In this document: in pieces, positions 59,166 through 64,000 of the stretch | Numbering within the stretch: position 1 is the first letter of the stretch | Layout: the number at the start of each line of letters is the position of its first letter | Assembly: GCF_026011715.1 (NCBI RefSeq) | Contig: NZ_BRVM01000008.1 | Location: forward strand, 62,001-126,000 | DNA length: 64,000 nucleotides | Direction: 5' to 3' | DNA from: Cytobacillus sp. NCCP-133 | GTDB lineage: Bacteria; Bacillota; Bacilli; Bacillales; Cytobacillaceae | Position numbers and translations under genes: made by a program | The notes under the pieces: model-generated | Database searches by the model: none | What the model was told of the DNA's origin: nothing | The model's input: the letters and a program-made list of their open reading frames with translations, nothing else

Positions 59166-59366
59166 TCACATTCTTAATATGGATGTATGCATTCCCAGGG
59201 ATTCCCCGCCAACCGCCTCTTCAAGGCCGAAAACATTTTGGCCGTCATGCATATATAAGACCGGGTATCTCTTAGTGCTTCCTTCGTAACATCCTGGCAA
59301 GTAAACTCGTATTATTCTTTCCTTATTAAACAATTGAATAGTAAGGCTTTTTAGCATTTTGTTCAC
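59166..59366 (-). pseudogene. N-terminal fragment of a putative esterase (YbbA/esterase D-like)
   Basis: The 66 residues contain RIIRVYLPGCYEGSTKRYPVLYMHDGQNVFG, the N-terminal beta strands of the alpha/beta hydrolase Esterase D/IroE-like family. The reading ends after SLGMHTSILRM, without nucleophile elbow or His. A complete protein would have about 240-270 residues, so this is a truncated remnant next to the rhodanese gene. Confidence 0.75.
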
Positions 59367-59505
59367 CCGTACCTTTTATAAAAATAGTACAATATATCTT
59401 TTCCATAAAAAAACACAATCCCTTTTTTAATGGACTGCGTTATCTCATAATTGAATAATAGCAATTACAGCGATTTCACCGCCATCATGACAGAGATTTG
59501 ACCAC

Positions 59506-59530
59506 GAAAAAAAAGGCCCTATTAAAGGCC
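59506..59530 (-). terminator. Terminator of the coat-protein gene
   Basis: GGCC / GGCC short stem with TTTAATA loop and T8 on the minus strand. Confidence 0.6.
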
Positions 59531-59539
59531 TAAAATGGA

Positions 59540-59878
59540 TTAGCGAGGCACATCGATTGGTGAAAGTGCACAAATACAGCGGCAATCTACTATAAAATCC
59601 TGTGCTGCTGGCTGTGGAACTTGAACACCTATTGGCACTTGCATATCAAAAGTAAAGTGTGCACAGCAAGTTTCACGATTAAAATATTTAAAGGTAAATA
59701 CAGTACCAAGACTCAGATTAGCTGAATCTAAATGCAAGAATTCTTTAGTTCCAGCAAGCAATAGGTAAAACTGATCGCCTCTATCAGCACGATTTAAGAT
59801 GCTGCATGCACAACCATCACAGCCAGTTTTTTTAGATTCCATCGGACTCGTGCATCCGCCTTTCTTGGAGCCCATCAT
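59540..59878 (-). CDS. CotY/CotZ-like spore coat protein
   Basis: The 112-residue Cys-rich protein has an N-terminal cluster (KKTGCDGCACSIL), a central block LSLGTVFTFKY.. ETCCAHFTF, and C-terminal FIVDCRCICALSPIDV. The pattern of TVF(F)...C...C and IxVDxxCxCA resembles the C-terminal half of CotZ, CotY and ExsY, Cys-rich proteins of the coat crust or exosporium. It is shorter than CotZ (about 150 residues), so the N-terminal third may be missing or different. The ATGATG start follows GGGGGTGAC. Confidence 0.65.
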   Translation of the reverse strand: MMGSKKGGCTSPMESKKTGCDGCACSILNRADRGDQFYLLLAGTKEFLHLDSANLSLGTVFTFKYFNRETCCAHFTFDMQVPIGVQVPQPAAQDFIVDCRCICALSPIDVPR

Positions 59879-60023
59879 AATGTCACCCCCTTACTACTAT
59901 CATATTTCTGAAATTCCAATCGGACAGAGTTTTAATCAAAAACTTTGTAAAATAAGGAATTTACCTATTGCTTGTTGATCTTTTTTTATAATCCTTCCAT
60001 TTATTTAAATATCAACAAAATAA

Positions 60024-60055
60024 AAGTTCAGAGAAGGGTTTCTCTGAACTTTTGT
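60024..60055. terminator. Isolated bidirectional stem in a gene-poor gap
   Basis: AAAAGTTCAGAGA / TCTCTGAACTTTT perfect stem. It lies in the 59879-60272 gap, where only a decayed minus-strand trace (NGELFKTSKESGAMKVF) is visible and no gene. Confidence 0.7.
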
Positions 60056-60272
60056 ATAAAGGCATTTTTAATGTAAAAAGCAGTTCTCCCTAAAGACCTT
60101 CATGGCCCCGCTTTCTTTAGAGGTTTTAAACAGTTCACCATTGGGTATCCATTCCTATCCTTATGCCCATTTACAATAAAGGTAAAGTCGGTTTTTTCTA
60201 TCCTAGAAGTTAATGAATTAGAAAATTCGATAGATTTTAATGAAAAAAAGAAACGCTGCTGCAAGCACCTAT

Positions 60273-60734
60273 TCAGTCTACTTTCACAATCATCCCAGAT
60301 TGAATCGGTTTCCCTTTGTACGTTAATACTCCGTGATTGTTCGAATTGAGTGTTACTTTTATTTCATTCTTTCCTTTTTTTAAGGAGTCCAAATGATAAT
60401 ACTCTCCGTATAAACGAGTGACCTTTTCCCCATTTATGTATAAATGGGCATGGCCTTCGTTAAAGCTGGGTTCCATCTCACCCGCTTTTTCCGGCGCAAA
60501 AGAAAATTGTTGCGTCTCCACTTTCAAAAGCCATGTGCCGGAGGGGTCTAGAGTCACACGAATGTTCACACTCGGCACTTCATATCCTTCTGCCATTTCA
60601 ACTATCCCATGTCCGCTGTGCATATTGGACGCACCAGCAGGTAAATGGTCCTTATGCGGATTTTGACTTGTATAATAAAAGAAGAACCCTAAAAAGAGGA
60701 CAAGGAAACTTAAAAAACTCTTGAATTTTTCCAC
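60273..60734 (-). CDS. Membrane-anchored His-rich protein (153 aa), possible metal binding
   Basis: An N-terminal TM anchor (FLSFLVLFLGFFFYYTS) is followed by a His/Met-rich linker (HKDHLPAGASNMHSGHGIVEM). An immunoglobulin- or cupredoxin-like beta domain comes next, with FNEGHAHLYINGEKVTRLYG, YYHLDSLKKGKNEIKVTLNS and NNHGVLTYKGKPI. The His/Met cluster suggests copper binding but no set of ligands is proven. It follows the DUF2243 gene by 12 bp and so forms an operon with it. Confidence 0.65.
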   Translation of the reverse strand: MEKFKSFLSFLVLFLGFFFYYTSQNPHKDHLPAGASNMHSGHGIVEMAEGYEVPSVNIRVTLDPSGTWLLKVETQQFSFAPEKAGEMEPSFNEGHAHLYINGEKVTRLYGEYYHLDSLKKGKNEIKVTLNSNNHGVLTYKGKPIQSGMIVKVD

Positions 60735-60746
60735 TTAAAAGCCTCC

Positions 60747-61190
60747 TTATGCCGCTTTTTCCATCCGCTTGATCATCAAACCAATGATCACAAGCGCCAG
60801 GCCAATTGCTAAAAATGCCAAATCGTACGCCAAAGGATTCTCAGCCATCGCTCTCACGCGATGGACTTGCAGGATATGATGGTCAACAATCCCCTCAACG
60901 AGATTGAAAGTGCCGCCGCCTATGAAAATACCGCCAATAAAGATTTTCCAGCTGTCTCCAAGTTCATTTTGCCGGGCATCTGTAAAAATTTTCATCGCGC
61001 CCCAAATCAGCTTTGCTGAAAATAAAGCCGTAAATAAGCCATCCGTAAAAATCTCAAGCTTTAGATTCGGGCTAAGTATCATATGGTGCCATTGCAGCAG
61101 CTGATGAAATAAGATCCCATCAATTGCCCCGACTAGCCCCAAGCCAAGAATAAAACCCGCTACAAATAAATTTTTGTTTTCCTTTTTCAA
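60747..61190 (-). CDS. DUF2243 membrane protein
   Basis: The 147-residue protein has four TM segments and the family's conserved histidines: GAIDGILFHQLLQWHHMI and FNLVEGIVDHHILQVHRVR. The function of DUF2243 is unknown. The paired DG-H-x3-QWHH / EG-x2-DHHILQ-H motifs look like metal or heme ligands. TTG 61190 behind AAGAGGTG is the start; the longer frame to 61328 has no signals. It is co-transcribed with the His-rich protein downstream. Confidence 0.8.
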   Translation of the reverse strand: MKKENKNLFVAGFILGLGLVGAIDGILFHQLLQWHHMILSPNLKLEIFTDGLFTALFSAKLIWGAMKIFTDARQNELGDSWKIFIGGIFIGGGTFNLVEGIVDHHILQVHRVRAMAENPLAYDLAFLAIGLALVIIGLMIKRMEKAA

Positions 61191-61308
61191 CGAAGCACCT
61201 CTTAAAAATTCGTGGTACTTCGAGTAGTGCCCAATTAAAGAAGAATTTATACGTTTCTCTGTAAAATTTCTAAAAGGAAGAGTTCCTAAACTAAACCTAG
61301 AAAACAGC

Positions 61309-61334
61309 AAAAAACTCAGAGGTTTCACTCTGAG
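61309..61334 (-). terminator. Terminator of the 66-aa membrane gene
   Basis: CTCAGAG / CTCTGAG stem with TGAAAC loop and T6 on the minus strand. Confidence 0.85.
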
Positions 61335-61354
61335 CGTCTTTCTGGCACATTTAT

Positions 61355-61555
61355 TTAGGTTTTATTAACATTTGCCTTTTTCTGTGCCTGCCAGGTGTTG
61401 ATCATACTTGGAACTCCTGCTAGCAGACTGACCATAAAACTCCACATCGCATATCGCCAATCTCCGGTATAGAGGGATACACCAATAAAGAATAGCAGCT
61501 GCCCCACAAGTGCAAACCAGGAAACGATCCAAGCAAACTTTAAGTTTGCTTTCAT
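61355..61555 (-). CDS. Small membrane protein (66 aa)
   Basis: Two TM segments (FAWIVSWFALVGQLLFFIGV and YAMWSFMVSLLAGVPSMI) joined by a short loop, with a basic C-terminus. The ATG at 61555 has AAAGGGG at about 7-9 nt; the frame is open three codons further. There is no known motif. It is between a small lipoprotein gene and its own terminator, so the two are likely co-transcribed. Confidence 0.65.
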   Translation of the reverse strand: MKANLKFAWIVSWFALVGQLLFFIGVSLYTGDWRYAMWSFMVSLLAGVPSMINTWQAQKKANVNKT

Positions 61556-61578
61556 TTGCCCCACCCCTTTTTCAATGA

Positions 61579-61659
61579 TTATAAATTCGATTTTGTACAG
61601 CCGGTAATGGAAAGAATAAGCAAAGAAGAAGCAATTAGAAGGGTAAATAATTTCTTCAC
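61579..61659 (-). CDS. Tiny lipoprotein (26 aa)
   Basis: MKKLFTLLIASSLLILSITG then Cys-T-K-S-N-L: a complete lipoprotein signal with lipobox LSITGC and a mature part of only six residues. The GTG start has AAAGGAGTG at ideal distance. Such very short lipoproteins (entericidin-like) occur in Bacilli with unknown roles. It is probably co-transcribed with the 66-aa membrane gene 24 bp further. Confidence 0.65.
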   Translation of the reverse strand: MKKLFTLLIASSLLILSITGCTKSNL

Positions 61660-61727
61660 ACCTACACTCCTTTCTATTTAAACCTACGAATCACCTCCAT
61701 AATAGTTTCAAAATTATGTAAATAAAA

Positions 61728-61991
61728 TCAAAAAGGCAGATCATCCTTGATCACCGGCTGAATTTTCTTGACCAGATCCGTAATATTGTTTTGTTCATTC
61801 CAGGTCACCTTTTCAATAACGGTTTCCCTGTGGCCAGTCTCGTTCAGCTGCTGCTGAATCCATTCATATGCAACGATGCTGACGGCAAAATCAGCATCAG
61901 CCCTAAAATCTTGATCCCGAACGTAAAACTCGCCTCGTCTCATGCCCCTGCACCCCTCAATATTAAGAACTGTCTCGATAATTACCTTCAT
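61728..61991 (-). CDS. Hypothetical protein (87 aa)
   Basis: The soluble small protein starts MKVIIETVLNIEGCRGMRRG and ends KKIQPVIKDDLPF. ATG 61991 has GAGGTG at 5 nt and starts in the middle of a longer open frame. An alpha/beta pattern is seen (EFYVRDQDFRADADFAVSIV, then AYEWIQQQLNE). No family is recognised. Confidence 0.6.
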   Translation of the reverse strand: MKVIIETVLNIEGCRGMRRGEFYVRDQDFRADADFAVSIVAYEWIQQQLNETGHRETVIEKVTWNEQNNITDLVKKIQPVIKDDLPF

Positions 61992-62143
61992 GTCACACCT
62001 CAAAAATTGTTTTTTCTTCATTATAGAACATATATTCGCTTTTATCAAAGCTAATACGATCCAAAATAAAATAACTAAGCAAAAAACGAAAAAAGATGAG
62101 GAAAAGTGACAGATCCGTGCCCATCATTGCCTCATCCAATTGG

Positions 62144-63043
62144 TTAATGGTGCTCTTCTTCAGCAGCCAGTGCATCTGCTTTTGTTTGATGAACGGTACC
62201 GAACGGATGCTGCGGGGGTGCATAGATCGAGTAGAGTTTTAGCGGTTCATTGCCAGTATTAATGAGATTATGCCATTTGCCGGCAGGGATGATAATCGCA
62301 AAATCATCAGAAACTTTTCTTTCAAAATCTAAACGGGCTTTGCTGTCGCCCATCCGAACAATGCCTTCCCCTTGTTCCAAACGCAGGAACTGATCCAAAT
62401 CAGGGTGAATTTCCAAGCCGATATCCTCTCCCACCCCGATGCTCATTAACGTGAGCTGCAAATGCTGCCCAGTCCATAAGGCTGTCCGGAACGTGCTGTT
62501 TTTCGTCGTAGCTTCCTCAATGTCGATGACAAACGGCTGCGGGCCAAAATCCGTAATCCTGTTATTTAAGGAAACTAATCGATGGGCATTTTGCTGTTCG
62601 CTTGATTGAGCCCAGCGGAAAACATTTCGAATTTCAGGCATTTGTGTAAGCATGGCGCTTTGCTGATACTCCTGGTACCCTTCCAGTTCCGTTTTGTAAG
62701 CCTTCTGCAGCCCTTCCCGGTAATTCAGAATGGATACGTGGTCAATTTGATACTCTGGCTGCGTGCCTGTCAGACTGTAATAAAGATTGCTTAATTGTGT
62801 TAAATGGGCTTTCTTTCCGTCCATGGCATAATGAATATAGCTTTTATGCTCCAGATTTGGCGCAAGATCTGCTAACTGCCTATACAGCTCCTGTGCAGTG
62901 GCTTCTCTATTTATACCACGAAGAATGGCATCACATACCTGCTGGAACTGATCCTGATTGCTTCTTAACATATTTGAGTAATACACCTGTGAATTCCCGT
63001 GCGGGTAAAAAGGATAGGAATACGCATATGGATTATAAGACAA
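62144..63043 (-). CDS. Ferritin-like + cupin fusion protein
   Basis: About 300 residues in two parts. Residues 25-150 are helical and resemble a rubrerythrin/ferritin-like domain (ATAQELYRQLADLAPNLEHKSYIHYAMDGKK, ELEGYQEYQQSAMLTQMPEI). Residues 175-270 form a cupin (LGLEIHPDLDQFLRLEQGEGIV, IIIPAGKWHNLINTG) with His/Glu metal ligands, followed by an acidic His tail. A TTG at 63043 gives correct spacing to AAAGGA; the ATG at 63052 abuts that site. It probably handles metal or oxidative stress, in analogy to cupins of spore formers; function unproven. Confidence 0.82.
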   Translation of the reverse strand: MSYNPYAYSYPFYPHGNSQVYYSNMLRSNQDQFQQVCDAILRGINREATAQELYRQLADLAPNLEHKSYIHYAMDGKKAHLTQLSNLYYSLTGTQPEYQIDHVSILNYREGLQKAYKTELEGYQEYQQSAMLTQMPEIRNVFRWAQSSEQQNAHRLVSLNNRITDFGPQPFVIDIEEATTKNSTFRTALWTGQHLQLTLMSIGVGEDIGLEIHPDLDQFLRLEQGEGIVRMGDSKARLDFERKVSDDFAIIIPAGKWHNLINTGNEPLKLYSIYAPPQHPFGTVHQTKADALAAEEEHH

Positions 63044-63313
63044 ACTGGTCATTCCTTTCGCTGTTTTCTATAGACATCATATGCCTATGCGCAAGGAATG
63101 TACTTTGTTTACCGATCTATTTGTTGAGTCCCTTACCGATAAAAAATGAAACAGCAAGGGGCACTCTTAATGTTATTAAAATGCTCTCACATTCATCTCT
63201 CCGCAAGCTTTGCCAATCTTGTAAAAACCGGAATTTATCCACAAAGTGAGGAACATTGAATTTTTTATGCAAATATGCTCTAATATAAGTGAGTTCTTAT
63301 GTTTTTAAATACC

Positions 63314-63335
63314 GATAGTTGTCATATCAACTATC
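63314..63335. promoter_or_regulatory. Palindrome, possible operator
   Basis: GATAGTTG-N6-CAACTATC, perfect 8-bp arms, upstream of the pirin remnant. It is typical in size for a MarR/HxlR-type site, but no regulator gene is near. Confidence 0.45.
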
Positions 63336-63360
63336 TAATTATATAAATGATATTTATGCT

Positions 63361-63695
63361 GAAATATATTATTCTAAGGCCCATTTGCATGGAAAAGAGG
63401 AAACGCACAACGCCTTTCTATATGTCCTCTCCGGCAATATGGATTTTGCGCCAATGGGGTGAATTTAAAGAAACATGGTGTTGCCACATTAACCTATAAG
63501 GATGATGGCGAGAGTCATACCAGTGAATTCATGATAAAGGCAAACAGCAGACGTTCAAAAGTGCTGGTCTATTCTGGCACAACATTTAAAGAAGAAATTA
63601 TGCCATACGGACCGTTTGTCATGAATACAATGGAAGAAATCAAACAGGCCTACCGTGACTTTCATTCAGGAAGATTTAGACCGTCTGCTGTTTGA
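63361..63695 (+). pseudogene. Pirin-family C-terminal remnant, frameshifted
   Basis: The first frame reads YYSKAHLHGKEETHNAFLYVLSGNMDFAPMG and stops at TGA 63460-63462; the frame one base before continues NLKKHGVATLTYKDDGESHT...EEIMPYGPFVMNTMEEIKQAYRDFHSG to TGA. FLYVLSGN and PYGPFVMNTMEEI are pirin C-terminal cupin signatures. The N-terminal cupin is missing altogether. Truncated and frameshifted, so non-functional. Confidence 0.8.
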
Positions 63696-63755
63696 TCGAA
63701 AGAACGAAGTAAAAGTCTCCCGTGAATACGAACGATCTAAAAAGGAGGAAATTGT

Positions 63756-64000
63756 ATGGATGTACTAGAAGCCATTAAATCAAGGCGCAGCTTTGGGCTT
63801 GTAAAAGATGAATCCGTACCCAATTCCGTTATTGAGCAAATTTTAGAAGCGGGATCATGGGCGCCAAGCCATTATCGTACAGAACCATGGCGATTTTTTG
63901 TCCTCATGGGGGATGGCAGGAAAAAGCTTGGAGAAGTCCTTTGTAAAATTGCGAAAAAGAATGGGGAAACCGATCCGCAAAAATTGCAGAAGGTCATGGA
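63756..64000 (+). CDS. Nitroreductase family protein, partial
   Basis: ATG 63756 follows AAAGGAGG. The frame runs off the right edge after 81 codons. MDVLEAIKSRRSFGLVKDES and EQILEAGSWAPSHYRTEPWRFFVL are FMN-binding N-terminal features of the nitroreductase/YdjA-like subgroup (R-R-S and WAPSH-x3-PWRF). It reduces nitro or quinone substrates with NAD(P)H. The C-terminal half is outside. Confidence 0.9.
   Translation, partial: MDVLEAIKSRRSFGLVKDESVPNSVIEQILEAGSWAPSHYRTEPWRFFVLMGDGRKKLGEVLCKIAKKNGETDPQKLQKVM

Noticed and set aside
63361-63695. In-frame TGA in the pirin remnant as a second selenocysteine codon
   Set aside because: The frame closes again with TAA two codons later and similarity continues in another frame; it is a plain frameshift in a truncated gene.

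Overview
The window looks like chromosome of a low-GC, endospore-forming member of the Bacillaceae (Bacillus sensu lato, perhaps near Cytobacillus/Mesobacillus; the species cannot be named from sequence alone). Reasons: strong AGGAGG-type ribosome binding sites with many TTG/GTG starts, a Spo0E-like phosphatase, a CotY/CotZ-like coat protein, a proline T-box, RNase J, YabR, YhfT/YhfS, YvrJ and DUF6944 homologues, and a heme-sensing HssRS/HrtBA locus. I see no rRNA, tRNA, CRISPR array, prophage or intact insertion sequence.

Layout. 1-5.4 kb: end of a metal-binding (HMA) protein, a tiny CxxC protein, two MFS carriers, and two decayed loci (a TetR remnant; an MFS pump remnant behind an apparently intact MarR gene). 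5.4-9.4 kb: amino-sugar region, nagB plus a SIS-domain protein facing the GlcNAc PTS permease, with two identical inverted NagR-type operators. 9.5-14.1 kb: heme detoxification and sensing (hrtB, hrtA, hssR, hssS), then a small multi-His membrane protein preceded by a second copy of the HssR-type direct repeat. 14-19.2 kb: molybdopterin oxidoreductase (formate dehydrogenase-like) and an oxalate/formate-type carrier whose leaders share small hairpins in front of terminator-like stems. 19.5-20.6 kb: Spo0E, a thioredoxin-fold lipoprotein with an in-frame TGA at a redox Cys position and a SECIS-like hairpin, and a 30-residue type I toxin. 22-25 kb: proBA with its T-box. 25-31 kb: RNase J paralogue, YabR-like protein, BASS transporter, esterase. 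30.8-34 kb: bioY-yhfT-yhfS. 34-39.5 kb: DUF6944 operon, a frameshifted acetyltransferase, hypotheticals, a luciferase-like oxidoreductase and an EamA transporter. 39.7-43.8 kb: a coupled operon plsY / GNAT-aminotransferase fusion / LTA-synthase paralogue. 44-47 kb: Mn(II) ABC transporter under an MntR-type box. 47-49.2 kb: tandem Fur boxes over a frameshifted Zn-ribbon ORF, then a replication-like HTH protein and a sigma-70-like factor. 49.7-57.4 kb: eight-gene operon for uptake and oxidation of an amine- or opine-like compound plus its GntR/HutC regulator. 57.5-64 kb: small metabolic, spore and membrane genes and two gene fragments, ending inside a nitroreductase gene.

A recurring theme is intergenic structure. 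Degenerate arrays with about 21-bp period and a core like TTTATTYGCG(N)ATAAAA lie in the 3' flanks of at least five genes. A 52-bp tandem repeat follows the formate dehydrogenase gene. Larger GC-rich palindromic elements of a kind common in Bacillaceae occupy other gaps. The most unusual candidates are the TGA-containing redox lipoprotein, the shared leader RNA of the formate genes, the extra HssR-regulated membrane protein, and the plsY/fusion/ltaS lipid operon.
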